The position numbers were made by a program, and so were the translations under genes. 64,000 bases of DNA. Origin: Phycisphaerales bacterium (lineage in GTDB: Bacteria; Planctomycetota; Phycisphaerae; Phycisphaerales; UBA1924). This document shows, one piece after another, positions 17,879 through 26,691 of the stretch (its first letter is position 1; each line of letters starts with the position of its first letter). The notes below the pieces were generated by a model. That model saw only the letters and a program-made list of their open reading frames with translations, was not told the origin of the DNA and ran no database searches. The DNA lies in assembly GCA_905339235.1 (NCBI GenBank), contig CAJPFG010000015.1, positions 1 through 64,000 on the forward strand. Direction: 5' to 3'.

Positions 17879-18530
17879 CCGCGAAGCGGCGGCCCAGTCG
17901 ATAGCACCGGGCGTGAGCCCGGTGAAAAGGGCGCCCGACCCCCAAGCCGCGGAGCGGCGGCAGAAGTTTCATTCCCACATCCATTCGGGGTCGTATTCGA
18001 TCTTGTGCTTATCAAGAAGGTGAATGAACTCCTCCTTGAACGTCATCTTGCGGTGATGCTCATCCTGGGTCGCGAGGTACCGCTTCACGCTGTCCGTGGC
18101 GGATTCGCTGACTGTGAATGCCCCGTAGCAGCGCTGCCAACGGAAGCGACTGCGCTTGGGAAACGTATCATGGACCCATCCCGTCGAGTTTGACTTGATG
18201 ATCCCGACGAGGCTGGCGATGGCGATGGTCGGATGGAGCGCCACGAGAAGGTGCACATGGTCCTCAACTCCGCCGGCCGCGAGAAGGGTGCATTTCTTTT
18301 TGCGGCAGATACCCCCGATGTACTGAAAGAGTCGAGGCTGCAGTTCCGAGTCGATCATCGGAACGCGGTTCTTGGTCGAGAAGGCGATGTGCGTCTTGAG
18401 GCTTGTGAAGGAGGATGGCATGGCCACAGAATACCGGTTGGATTCTGCCGCCGCTCCGCGGCTTGAATGGGGATGCAACCGGTCACCGGGCTGACGCCCG
18501 GTGCTATCGACTGGGCGCCGCTTCGCGGCT
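17877..18530. mobile_element. REP-associated transposase element (REPtron-like) with nested inverted REP sequences
   Basis: The RAYT gene is flanked by two nested inverted repeats. The outer pair is 17877-17925 and 18483-18530, near-identical apart from one base insertion and one substitution; the inner pair is 17944-17965 and 18443-18464, perfect over 22 bases. Each outer copy contains hairpins: GCCGC-GAA-GCGGC, and CACCGGGC with loop GTGA (left, 17905-17924) or TGAC (right). The inner copies also form GCCGC-GGA-GCGGC. The left end sits on the tyrS stop codon. Palindromic REP-type ends of this sort are the substrates of RAYT transposases. Confidence 0.85.
17969..18421 (-). CDS. REP-associated tyrosine transposase (IS200/IS605-like Y1 family)
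   Basis: A 150-residue single-strand DNA endonuclease. The HUH motif is His55-Val-His57 in GVEDHVHLLVALHP, and the catalytic tyrosine is Tyr115 in SVKRYLATQ, with conserved Phe13-Ser-Thr-Lys at the start and the closing EEFIHLLDKHKIEYDP typical of Transposase_17 proteins. Such enzymes cleave and join REP-type hairpins; RAYTs are usually single copy and domesticated. A longer frame begins at 18478 within the repeat, but MPSSFTSLKTHIAF matches the family start. Its codon use has less GC than its neighbours. Confidence 0.93.
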   Translation of the reverse strand: MPSSFTSLKTHIAFSTKNRVPMIDSELQPRLFQYIGGICRKKKCTLLAAGGVEDHVHLLVALHPTIAIASLVGIIKSNSTGWVHDTFPKRSRFRWQRCYGAFTVSESATDSVKRYLATQDEHHRKMTFKEEFIHLLDKHKIEYDPEWMWE

Positions 18531-18640
18531 CAAGTCAGACGATCAGAATGGGGCTGGAGTGCGGCGAGGTCTGGGAAAGCCCGGCCTGATGCAAGCGGTT
18601 GCCGGTTCGAGTATCCTTCTTGCGAGAACGGGAGCGTGAC

Positions 18641-20929
18641 ATGCATCGGATCCTCATTGCCGTGGTGTTCGCACTGATGGCTGTATCTCATTCCACAATG
18701 GCGTCGGCGCAGAGTGACGGTGTGATCGGCGAGTCGCTGGGGGACCGGACCGTTCGGTTTTTCGCGTCCCCCGCCGCGAAGGAGGCGGCTCATCCCTCCT
18801 ATTCGCTCGCGGAGGAACCCGCGGCAAAGGGGGTACTGCCCGCAGCGCCGGCGGACTTTGCCGTCAGGCCGGTCTTCGGTCAGGCGGACGGCAAGCAGGT
18901 CGCAAAGGTCGTCATCGCGCCGGGGACTTCGCTCTACGGCACGGGCGAGGCCGCGGGGCCGCTGCTCCGCAACGGCAGGCGGGTCACGGCGTGGAACACC
19001 GACGCGTACGGGTACGACGACACGGCGCCGAGTTTGTACCAGTCGCACCCGTGGGTGCTGGCGGTGCGTGCGGACGGCACGGCCTTCGGCGTGCTGGCGG
19101 ACACGACGTATCGGTGCGTGATCGACACGGCGTACAGCGATCCGCTGGCGATCCAGTTCATCGCCGACGGCCCGGCGTTCCCGGTGATCGTGATCGACGC
19201 CGCCGGGCCGCGCGAGGTGCTGAAGGAACTCGCGCGGTTGACGGGGTACATGCCGCTGCCGCCCCGCTGGGCGCTGGGGTATCACCAGTGCCGGTATTCG
19301 TACTTTCCGGAGGCGCGGGCGAGGGAGATCGCCAAGGGCTTCCGCGAGAACGACATTCCCTGCGACGTGATCTGGTACGACATCGACTACATGGAGGCGT
19401 TCCGCGTCTTCACGTTCGACCGCGGGTACTTCCCGGACCCGAAGAAACTTAACGCCGACCTGAGCGCGATGGGGTTCCACAATGTGTGGATGATCGATCC
19501 GGGCGTGAAGGCGGATGAGGTGCCCGGGCCCAGCGACCGGCCCGCCGACGACCTCGCGAAAGAGCCCGCGGCGGCCAAGGAAGCACGCAAGCGGGAACTC
19601 GCGGCCTTCGCGGCGATGCGGGATTCGGGCACCGCGAACGACGTGTGGGTGAAGCAGTCGGACGACAAGGTCTACAAGGGCGACGTCTGGCCCGGCCCCT
19701 GCATGTTCCCCGATTACACCGCGCCGCACGCGCGGGCGTGGTGGGCGTCGCTGTACGAGGGGTTCCTCGACAACGGGATCACCGGCGTGTGGAACGACAT
19801 GAACGAGCCGGCGATCTTCAACGTTGCGAGCAAGACCATGCCCGAAAGCAACCAGCACGCCGGCGATCCGGCGATGGTCAAGCCCAACGGCAAGGCCCAG
19901 GGCATCGACGAGGCCGCGGCGGACGGGCACGCTCGCTACCACAACGTGTACGGAATGCAGATGATCCGCGGGACGCGGGAGGGGATCGCGGCGGCGCGGC
20001 CGGGCGCGCGGCCGTTCGTGCTCAGCCGCGCAAACTACATCGGCGGGCAGCGATTCGGCGCGACGTGGACCGGGGACAACACCGCGAACTGGTATCACCT
20101 GGAGTCATCGATCCCCATGTCGCTGAACGTGGGGCTCTCGGGGCAGCCGTTCATCGGGCCCGACATCGGCGGGTTTGCGAACAACGGCGATGCGAAGTTG
20201 TTCGCGCGGTGGATGGGGGTTGGATCGCTGCTGCCGTTCGCACGCGGCCACACCGGCAAAGGGAACATCGACAAGGAGCCCTGGGCTTTCGGGCCCGAAG
20301 TCGCCGCGACGTGCCGCGAGGCGTTGAACCGCCGGTACCGGTTGCTGCCGTACCTGTACACGCTCTTCCGCGAGGCGAGCGTGACGGGCCTGCCGGTGGC
20401 GAGGCCCACATTCTTCGCGGACCCCAAGGACCCGGCGCTGCGGAGCGAAGACGACTCGTTCCTGCTCGGCGACGATTTGCTGGTGGTGGGGCAGTTGGTT
20501 CCTGACCGGACCCGCGCGCCGATCATGCCGCTGGGTGAATGGAATGAGATCGAGCGGAGTACGGACGCCGACCTGCCGCGCCTGTTCGTGAGGGCGGGGG
20601 CGATCGTCCCCACGGGCCCGGCGATGGAGTGGACGGGCGAAATGCCGCTGGACCCGGTCACGCTGCATGTGTGCCTCGACCACGCCGGGCGCGCGAGCGG
20701 GACGTTGTACGAGGATTCGGGCGATGGATACGGGTACCAGAACGGGCAATACCTGCTCACGACCTACCGCGCCGAAAGCAACGGAGGCGTGGTGACGGTG
20801 ACGGTGGGCGGAACCGAGGGATCGATGAAGCGTCCGGCGCGGAAACTCGTTGTGCGGGTTGTGACGCATGACCGCGCCGTGGAGGGCCACGGCGAGGACG
20901 GCGCGGCTGTCGATGTCAACATGAAGTGA
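18641..20929 (+). CDS. Secreted glycoside hydrolase family 31 alpha-glycosidase
   Basis: A 762-residue exported alpha-glucosidase/xylosidase-type enzyme. Signal peptide MHRILIAVVFALMAVSHSTMASAQ is followed by the N-terminal beta-sandwich (about 40-205), then a TIM barrel with nucleophile Asp386 in VWNDMNEPAIF and acid/base Asp479 in TWTGDNTANW; C-terminal sandwich domains follow. The order and motifs are diagnostic for GH31. The substrate (starch-type or xylosyl glucans) cannot be told. The gene stands alone between the REP element and the LOG gene. GGGAG lies eight bases before the ATG; a 14-codon upstream extension is not needed. Confidence 0.93.
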   Translation: MHRILIAVVFALMAVSHSTMASAQSDGVIGESLGDRTVRFFASPAAKEAAHPSYSLAEEPAAKGVLPAAPADFAVRPVFGQADGKQVAKVVIAPGTSLYGTGEAAGPLLRNGRRVTAWNTDAYGYDDTAPSLYQSHPWVLAVRADGTAFGVLADTTYRCVIDTAYSDPLAIQFIADGPAFPVIVIDAAGPREVLKELARLTGYMPLPPRWALGYHQCRYSYFPEARAREIAKGFRENDIPCDVIWYDIDYMEAFRVFTFDRGYFPDPKKLNADLSAMGFHNVWMIDPGVKADEVPGPSDRPADDLAKEPAAAKEARKRELAAFAAMRDSGTANDVWVKQSDDKVYKGDVWPGPCMFPDYTAPHARAWWASLYEGFLDNGITGVWNDMNEPAIFNVASKTMPESNQHAGDPAMVKPNGKAQGIDEAAADGHARYHNVYGMQMIRGTREGIAAARPGARPFVLSRANYIGGQRFGATWTGDNTANWYHLESSIPMSLNVGLSGQPFIGPDIGGFANNGDAKLFARWMGVGSLLPFARGHTGKGNIDKEPWAFGPEVAATCREALNRRYRLLPYLYTLFREASVTGLPVARPTFFADPKDPALRSEDDSFLLGDDLLVVGQLVPDRTRAPIMPLGEWNEIERSTDADLPRLFVRAGAIVPTGPAMEWTGEMPLDPVTLHVCLDHAGRASGTLYEDSGDGYGYQNGQYLLTTYRAESNGGVVTVTVGGTEGSMKRPARKLVVRVVTHDRAVEGHGEDGAAVDVNMK

Positions 20930-20973
20930 GGATGCTGTCAATCACGCCCGCGGCATGCGTCGTATTCTGATGA

Positions 20974-21552
20974 ATGACGACGAGCATCAACGCGGTCGCC
21001 GTGTTCTGCGGCGCCAGCCACGGCGGGCGGCCGGAATACGCCGCGGGGGCGTTTGAGTTGGGGACCGAGATCGCGCGGCGCGGCATGACGCTGGTGTATG
21101 GCGGCGGCCGCGCCGGGCTGATGGGCGCCGTGGCGGATGCGGCGCTGGGCGCCGGGGGTCGGGTGATCGGCGTGATCACGACGCTGCTGAAGGACCGCGA
21201 ACTGGGGCATACGGGCATCCACGAACTGCGCGTGGTCGAGACGATGCACGAGCGCAAGATGATGATGGCCGACCTGGCGGATGCGTTTATTTCGCTCCCG
21301 GGGGGGCTGGGCACGCTCGACGAGATGTTCGAGATCCTGGCGTGGGCGCAGTTGGGGATTCACACCAAGCCGGTGGGGCTGCTGAACACCGCGCGGTACT
21401 ACGACGCGCTCTGGGCGTTTCTCGATCACATCGAGAGGGAGAAGTTCCTGCGGCTCAATCACCGCACGGAGATCGTGTTCGAGGAGAAGGTGGGGCTGCT
21501 GCTGGACAAACTGGCCGCGGTGGCGCCGGGCGGGGCGAGATTCCCGGCATGA
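20974..21552 (+). CDS. LOG-family cytokinin riboside 5'-monophosphate phosphoribohydrolase-like protein
   Basis: A 192-residue protein of the LOG family (TIGR00730), once annotated as lysine decarboxylase. It shows the nucleotide-binding start FCGAS, the GGGRAGLMGAVADAAL segment, and the catalytic PGGLGTLDE motif (about residues 109-117) with the preceding Arg-Lys (RKMMM). Members hydrolyse nucleoside 5'-monophosphates to a base and ribose 5-phosphate. Length is typical. The gene ends six bases before the convergent ABC transporter ATPase gene. Confidence 0.9.
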   Translation: MTTSINAVAVFCGASHGGRPEYAAGAFELGTEIARRGMTLVYGGGRAGLMGAVADAALGAGGRVIGVITTLLKDRELGHTGIHELRVVETMHERKMMMADLADAFISLPGGLGTLDEMFEILAWAQLGIHTKPVGLLNTARYYDALWAFLDHIEREKFLRLNHRTEIVFEEKVGLLLDKLAAVAPGGARFPA

Positions 21553-21558
21553 AGGGCG

Positions 21559-23220
21559 TCAGGCCGGCTGCTTCGCGCGGGCGGGGTGGTGGATGGTGGC
21601 GAGGCGCAGGATGTTGGCCTGCGTCATCTCGGCGCCGGCGAGTTCGCCGGAGATGCGGCCGTCGCACATGACCAGCACGCGATCGGAGAGGGCGAGGAGT
21701 TCGGGCATTTCGCTGGAGACCAGCAGCACCGCGGCGCCCTGGTCGGCGGCGGCGTGGATCAACTTATAGACCTCGGCCTTGGTGCCCACGTCGATGCCGC
21801 GGGTGGGTTCGTCGAGGAGGAGCACCTTGGTGTCCTTGTCCATCCAGCGGGCGATCAGGAGTTTCTGCTGGTTGCCGCCTGAAAGTTCGCCGGGGAGCGA
21901 GCGGGGCGAAGCGGCCTTGATCTGGTATGTGGCGAACTTGTCGGCGATGACTTTGCGTTCGACGCCGGCGCGCCGGAAGCCCAGGGCCGCGGCCAGTCGG
22001 TCCATGAACGGCACGAGCATGTTCTCGCCTACGCCGAGGTCGAAGAACAGGCCCTGACGGCGGCGATCTTCGGGCACGTAGCCGACGCCCGCGGCGATGG
22101 AGACGTGCGGGCCGCGGTGCTTTCCGGGCGCGGCGGCGCCCGCGAGGGTGACGCCGGCGGCCAGAACGATGCCTCGCGCGTTGGGGTCGAGGCCGAAGAT
22201 CGCGTCGAGGAGTTCGGATCGGCCGGAACCTACCAGGCCTCCCATCCCGACGATCTCGCCGGCGCGGACTTCGAGCGAGATCGACTTGAGCCTCCGGGGC
22301 GAAGAGAGGTTGGACACGCTCAGCCGAACCGGCCCGGGTCCGGGATGATTCGCGCTATCGCCGAGCGCGCGAAGCGCGGCGGATTCGGCCTCGGGCCCGG
22401 TGGGTGGTGCGGCGGCCCGGAGGCGGGCGGTCGGGGTCGCCAGCCGCCTGCCGATCATCTGCTCGACCAGCGCGGGCTCGTCGATTTCGTTGACGCGGCT
22501 GGTCGCGACATACTTGCCGTCGCGAAGCACGGTGACGCGGTCGCACACGGCGAAGATTTCGCCCATCCGGTGCGACACGTAGATGATCGAGATACGCTCG
22601 CGCGCGAGGCGGCGGATGATGTCGAGAAGGCGGTCGGTCTCCGCGACCGAGAGCGAACTTGTGGGTTCGTCGAAGACGATGACTTTGGCGCGGGTCGGGC
22701 CGGGGGGCTGTGCGCCGTGCCCGGCGCCGTTGTCGAGGGCCGCGGCGATCTGGCAGATCTGCCGATGGCCCGGCGAGAGGGCGCCGAGGGGAGCCTCGAC
22801 GTCGATGCCGGGTTCGAGGACGTGAACCAGCCGAGCCGCGCGGTCGCGCATCGTGCGGAAGTCCACGAAACCGAAACGGGTGCGGGGCAGATCGTGGAGG
22901 CAGAGGTTTTCGGCGACGGTGAGGTTCGGGCACTGGGCCAGTTCCTGGTGCACGATGCGGATGCCCGCGTCGAAGGCGTCGTCGAGGTTTCCGGGGACCA
23001 GGGTGCGGCCGTCCACCACGATGGTGCCGGCGTCGGGCTTGTGCAGCCCGGCGATGGTCTTGCCGAGGGTGGATTTTCCGGCGCCGTTTTCTCCCATGAG
23101 CGCATGGATCTCGCCCCGGAGGAACGAGACGCTGACATTGTCGAGCGCCTGGGTGATACCGAATCGCTTGGAGACGTGTTCGGCCCGGAGGAGAATTTCG
23201 TCGGTCGCTGGGGCGGTCAT
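21559..23220 (-). CDS. Sugar ABC transporter, tandem ATP-binding protein
   Basis: A 553-residue protein with two nucleotide-binding domains, as in RbsA/MglA. In the first, Walker A is GENGAGKST (43-51), the signature is the variant LSPGHRQ, and Walker B is VIVFDEPTSSL. The second domain lacks a Walker A glycine loop as usual but has signature LSGGNQQK and Walker B VLLLDEPTRGID. Such proteins energise ribose/galactose-type import. It is downstream of the binding-protein gene, with a hairpin in the 46-base gap; no permease gene is in the operon or anywhere in the window. Confidence 0.95.
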   Translation of the reverse strand: MTAPATDEILLRAEHVSKRFGITQALDNVSVSFLRGEIHALMGENGAGKSTLGKTIAGLHKPDAGTIVVDGRTLVPGNLDDAFDAGIRIVHQELAQCPNLTVAENLCLHDLPRTRFGFVDFRTMRDRAARLVHVLEPGIDVEAPLGALSPGHRQICQIAAALDNGAGHGAQPPGPTRAKVIVFDEPTSSLSVAETDRLLDIIRRLARERISIIYVSHRMGEIFAVCDRVTVLRDGKYVATSRVNEIDEPALVEQMIGRRLATPTARLRAAAPPTGPEAESAALRALGDSANHPGPGPVRLSVSNLSSPRRLKSISLEVRAGEIVGMGGLVGSGRSELLDAIFGLDPNARGIVLAAGVTLAGAAAPGKHRGPHVSIAAGVGYVPEDRRRQGLFFDLGVGENMLVPFMDRLAAALGFRRAGVERKVIADKFATYQIKAASPRSLPGELSGGNQQKLLIARWMDKDTKVLLLDEPTRGIDVGTKAEVYKLIHAAADQGAAVLLVSSEMPELLALSDRVLVMCDGRISGELAGAEMTQANILRLATIHHPARAKQPA

Positions 23221-23229
23221 GAGAAAGCG

Positions 23230-23256
23230 AACGCCCGGGTTGTTGGCCCGGGCGTT
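23230..23256 (-). other. Intercistronic hairpin between binding protein and ATPase genes
   Basis: A perfect 10-base stem AACGCCCGGG / CCCGGGCGTT with a 7-base loop lies between the two transporter genes. It has no T-run, so it may stabilise the upstream mRNA and give more binding protein than ATPase, as is common for such operons; this is inference. Confidence 0.6.
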
Positions 23257-23266
23257 GGTGCAGAGG

Positions 23267-24259
23267 CTACTTCTTGTTGAGCCACTTATCCCACAGGCCG
23301 GCGACCTCGCCGACGTTTTCCTTGGTCACGACCTTGAGGTCGAAGTTGTTGATGACCTTGGGCGGGTCCTTCTTGTCCACGATCTTCTCGACCACCATGC
23401 GGACGGATTCGTACCCCCAGCCGTAGCAATCCTGGCCGATGAGCGCCTGGACTTCGCCCTTGCGGACGTAGTCGAGTTGCTGGGGCAGGTGATCAACCGA
23501 GACGACCTTGACGCCCTTGTCGGCGACGCCGTTGAGCGCGTTCTGCGTGAAGAGGGGCCAGCCGCCGACCATCGCCCAGCCGCCGATGTCAGGGTTGCTG
23601 GTCTGGACCTGCTGGACCTTCGCCGCGGCCTCGGCGGCGGTCTCGGCGTGGTAGTAGACGTCCTTGAGCGTGAATCCGTTGCCCTTGAGGGCTTCCAACT
23701 CGGCCTTCACGCCGCGGACGCGGGCCTGGAGGTTTGGCGCCGTCTGGTTTCCCGCGAGAATCGCGATGGGGCCGCCCTTGTTGCCCATGGCTTTGGCGAG
23801 TTCACGCATGACGGCTCGCCCGGCGGCTTCGTCGTCGATGCCGTAGTAGGCGAATCGCTTGGACTTGGGGGAGTCGGAGTCGAAGGTGCAGACCTGGACG
23901 CCCTTGGCGACAGCGGCGTCGATGGGCATCTTGAGCACTTCGCCATCGGTGCAGGAAATGGAGATTCCATCGACGCCCTGGCTGACGAGTTGCTCGATGA
24001 ACTGGGCCTGCTTCTGGGCGTCTTCGTTCGCGGGCGTCTGCCAGTTGGCCACGATCTCGATCCCGTACTTCTTGGAAAGGTCGCGGGCGGCATCGAGGGC
24101 GCCGGTTCTCGCGGCCTGGAATACGGGGTTGCTCTGGCTCTTGGCGATCACGCCCACGACGACTTTCCTGGGTGTGGGTTGTTCCAATCCGCAGGCCGCG
24201 GCGAACGCGGCCATGGTGCCCAGCGCGAGGCTTGCGAGCAGAACGACGGTCTTTTTCAT
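23267..24259 (-). CDS. Sugar ABC transporter substrate-binding lipoprotein
   Basis: Periplasmic binding protein of the ribose/galactose type (Peripla_BP_4), 330 residues. The N-terminus MKKTVVLLASLALGTMAAFAAAC is a signal peptide with a likely lipobox AAAC, so the protein is probably membrane-anchored. Typical family segments are VVVGVIAKSQSNPVF, GVDGISISCTD, FDSDSPKSKRFAYYGIDD (ligand-binding Asp) and VVSVDHLPQQLDYV. The ligand is unknown, although the architecture fits a monosaccharide or a related compound. It is the first gene of a two-gene operon with the ATPase. A GTG precedes the ATG by one codon. Confidence 0.93.
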   Translation of the reverse strand: MKKTVVLLASLALGTMAAFAAACGLEQPTPRKVVVGVIAKSQSNPVFQAARTGALDAARDLSKKYGIEIVANWQTPANEDAQKQAQFIEQLVSQGVDGISISCTDGEVLKMPIDAAVAKGVQVCTFDSDSPKSKRFAYYGIDDEAAGRAVMRELAKAMGNKGGPIAILAGNQTAPNLQARVRGVKAELEALKGNGFTLKDVYYHAETAAEAAAKVQQVQTSNPDIGGWAMVGGWPLFTQNALNGVADKGVKVVSVDHLPQQLDYVRKGEVQALIGQDCYGWGYESVRMVVEKIVDKKDPPKVINNFDLKVVTKENVGEVAGLWDKWLNKK

Positions 24260-24387
24260 CACGTGTCACTCCCATAGGTCCCGCGCGAACCGGGCCGGTA
24301 TCCGGCGCCAAGGTAGTGGCGGCGCATCAGGATGGTACACGGGGCGTGGGGGTCGCGTTTCCCGATGGTCCCCTTGGGCGCAACCGG

Positions 24388-25605
24388 CTACCTGGCCTGG
24401 CCCCGGTCTTTCAGCGCCCGGATTCGTTCCGGCAGGCTGAGCAGCCGGATGAAGCCGCCGGCGTCCTTCTGGCTGTAGACCTCTTCGCCCTCGAAGGACA
24501 CCATCTTCTCGGCGTACAGCGAGTGCGGGCTCTTGCGCTTTACGGGGGTGGCGGTTCCCTTGAACAGCCGCACCACGATCTCGCCGTCGAGTTTCTCGGC
24601 GATCTTTTCGGCGCACACCCACAAGGCTTCGCGCAGCGGGGTGAACCAGCGCCCGTCGTACACCAGTTCGGCGAAGGTCAGGCCAAGGTGCTCGCGGTAG
24701 TGCCGCGTCTCGCGGTCGAGCACCAACTCCTCGATGGCTCGGAGCGCCTCAACGATCACGGTTCCGCCGGGCGTTTCGTAGAGGCCGCGGCTCTTCATAC
24801 CGACGCGCCGGTTCTCCACCAGGTCAATCCGGCCGACACCGTGGGCGCCGGCGATCTCGTTGAGAATCTGGATGATCTCCCAGCCGGCGAGGGTCTTCCC
24901 ATTGAGCGACACGGGCCGACCCTTGGCGAACGCGACGGTAACATCTTCGGGGCGGTCGGGCGCCTTAACCGGATCGACGGTGAGCATCCAGGCGTCATCG
25001 GGCGGCGCGTTCCAGGGGTCTTCGATGGCGCCACCCTCGTGGCTGATGTGCCAGAGGTTTCGATCGCGGGAGTAGATCTTGGTCGCGCTGGCGGTGGTAG
25101 GGATGCCGCGGGCCTTGAGGTAGTCGAGCATCGCCATGCGGCCGGAGAGTTTCCACCGGTCCATGCGCCATGGGGCGATGATTTCCATCTCCGGGGCCAG
25201 GGCCGCGTACGCGCTCTCGAAGCGTACCTGGTCGTTGCCCTTTCCGGTGCAGCCGTGGGCGAGAGCGGTGCATCCGGTCTTCCTGGCGACGTTGACTTGC
25301 CCTCGGGCGAGCACAGGCCGCGCGATGGCGGTGCCCAGAAGGTACCGCCCCTCATAGATCGCGCCTGCGATCATGGTGGGCATGACGAACTCGTCCACGA
25401 ACTCCGTCTTGAGGTCAACGACGTGGCACTCGACGGCGCCGGAGTCCTTCGCTTTTTTCTCAACGCCCGCGAGCTCGTCAGAGCCCTGACCGACATCTCC
25501 GACGACGCAGACTACTTCCGCGCCGGGGATGTTTTCCTTGAGCCATGGAACGATGCACGACGTGTCGAGCCCGCCCGAGTAAGCCAACGCGATTCGCTTC
25601 GCCAT
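24388..25605 (-). CDS. argG: Argininosuccinate synthase
   Basis: Catalyses ATP-dependent condensation of citrulline and aspartate, the penultimate arginine step. The 405-residue product begins with the ATP pyrophosphatase motif AYSGGLDTSC and has the citrulline/aspartate-binding segment LAHGCTGKGNDQVRFE. Length is typical. It is the last gene of the arginine operon, 45 bases after argF; argininosuccinate lyase (argH) is not adjacent. The start has AAGGA seven bases upstream. Confidence 0.97.
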   Translation of the reverse strand: MAKRIALAYSGGLDTSCIVPWLKENIPGAEVVCVVGDVGQGSDELAGVEKKAKDSGAVECHVVDLKTEFVDEFVMPTMIAGAIYEGRYLLGTAIARPVLARGQVNVARKTGCTALAHGCTGKGNDQVRFESAYAALAPEMEIIAPWRMDRWKLSGRMAMLDYLKARGIPTTASATKIYSRDRNLWHISHEGGAIEDPWNAPPDDAWMLTVDPVKAPDRPEDVTVAFAKGRPVSLNGKTLAGWEIIQILNEIAGAHGVGRIDLVENRRVGMKSRGLYETPGGTVIVEALRAIEELVLDRETRHYREHLGLTFAELVYDGRWFTPLREALWVCAEKIAEKLDGEIVVRLFKGTATPVKRKSPHSLYAEKMVSFEGEEVYSQKDAGGFIRLLSLPERIRALKDRGQAR

Positions 25606-25650
25606 TCTTCAATCCTTCTGTGCTCTCAGTCCTGGGGTTGATCCGTTCGT

Positions 25651-26664
25651 TCACGCGAACATATGCACCAAAAGGGCATTCTGCGCGTGCATCCTGTTCT
25701 CGGCCTGTTCATAGACCACGGAGCGCGGCGAGTCGATGACATCGTCGGTCACCTCGAGCCCGCGCTGCGCCGGCAGGCAGTGCATGAATACTGCCCCCGC
25801 CCGGCGGCCGCGCGCCGCGCGTTCCATCAGTTCGCCGTTCACCTGGTATTTCGCGAAGACTTTCCGGCGTCTCGTAACTTCGTCCACGCCTCCGGCCTGT
25901 CCCATCGAGACCCAGACGTCGGTGTACACCGCGTCGTGGCCCTCGGCCGCGTTCACGTCGGTCGTGACCAGGAAGGCGCTCCCCGCCGCCTTCGCGAAGA
26001 CTTCGCACTCCCGCACGACATCTTCGGCGGGGCCGAATCCCTTCGGGGTGATCACGGTCGTGCCCACTCCAAGCAGCGTGGATGCCTGCATGAGCGAATG
26101 GCAGACGTTGTTTCCATCTCCCACGTAGACGATCCGCGTCTCGCGCAGGCGGCTGTGTTGGTGCTCCGCCATCTCGAACAGCGTGAACAGGTCCGCGAAC
26201 GCCTGGCAGGGATGGAAGCGGTCCGACAGCGCGTTGATCACGGGGCACTTGGCGGAGTCGGCGAGTTCCTCCAGCGCGGACTGCAAATACACACGCGCCA
26301 CGATGCCATCGACCCACCGCTCCAGGTTCTTCCCGTAATCCCGCACGGATTCCCTGGCGCCCAGGCGCTGGGCGCTGTGGTCCATGAACACCGGGTGGCC
26401 CCCCAGCCTCGCCACGCCCACATCGAAGGAGACCTTCGTCCGCAGCGAGGGCTTTTCGAACAGCAGGGCCACGGCCTTTCCGTCCAGCACCTTGCGATAT
26501 GGCGTGGCATCGGCTTTCGAGCGGCGGGCGGTCTCGAACAACTCGAGCACCGCCCGCTGCGACACATTCGAAAGGGTGAGCAGGTCCGCGCCGCGAAAGC
26601 CCGCGGCGGCGTCGATCCGCGGCAAGTCTCTAGCGGAATTCGTGTTCAGTGTCGTTGCAGCCAC
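25651..26664 (-). CDS. argF: Ornithine carbamoyltransferase
   Basis: Makes citrulline from ornithine and carbamoyl phosphate. The 337-residue protein has the carbamoyl-phosphate loop KPSLRTK (SxRT family motif), the HPCQAFAD motif, DGNNVCHSL and VWVSMGQ, and the ornithine-site HCLPA near the end, so the sequence fits a conventional OTC rather than an acetyl- or succinylornithine enzyme. The start is GTG at 26664 with GAGGAG five bases upstream, which is an unusual start but a strong ribosome site. It sits between argB and argG in the operon. Confidence 0.95.
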   Translation of the reverse strand: MAATTLNTNSARDLPRIDAAAGFRGADLLTLSNVSQRAVLELFETARRSKADATPYRKVLDGKAVALLFEKPSLRTKVSFDVGVARLGGHPVFMDHSAQRLGARESVRDYGKNLERWVDGIVARVYLQSALEELADSAKCPVINALSDRFHPCQAFADLFTLFEMAEHQHSRLRETRIVYVGDGNNVCHSLMQASTLLGVGTTVITPKGFGPAEDVVRECEVFAKAAGSAFLVTTDVNAAEGHDAVYTDVWVSMGQAGGVDEVTRRRKVFAKYQVNGELMERAARGRRAGAVFMHCLPAQRGLEVTDDVIDSPRSVVYEQAENRMHAQNALLVHMFA

Positions 26665-26691
26665 CGTCGCTCCTCGTTCCCCCGCATGCTG

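Noticed and set aside
22105..24277. Two long plus-strand frames opposite the ABC transporter genes
   Set aside because: Both are antisense to conserved transporter genes and show no domain signature.
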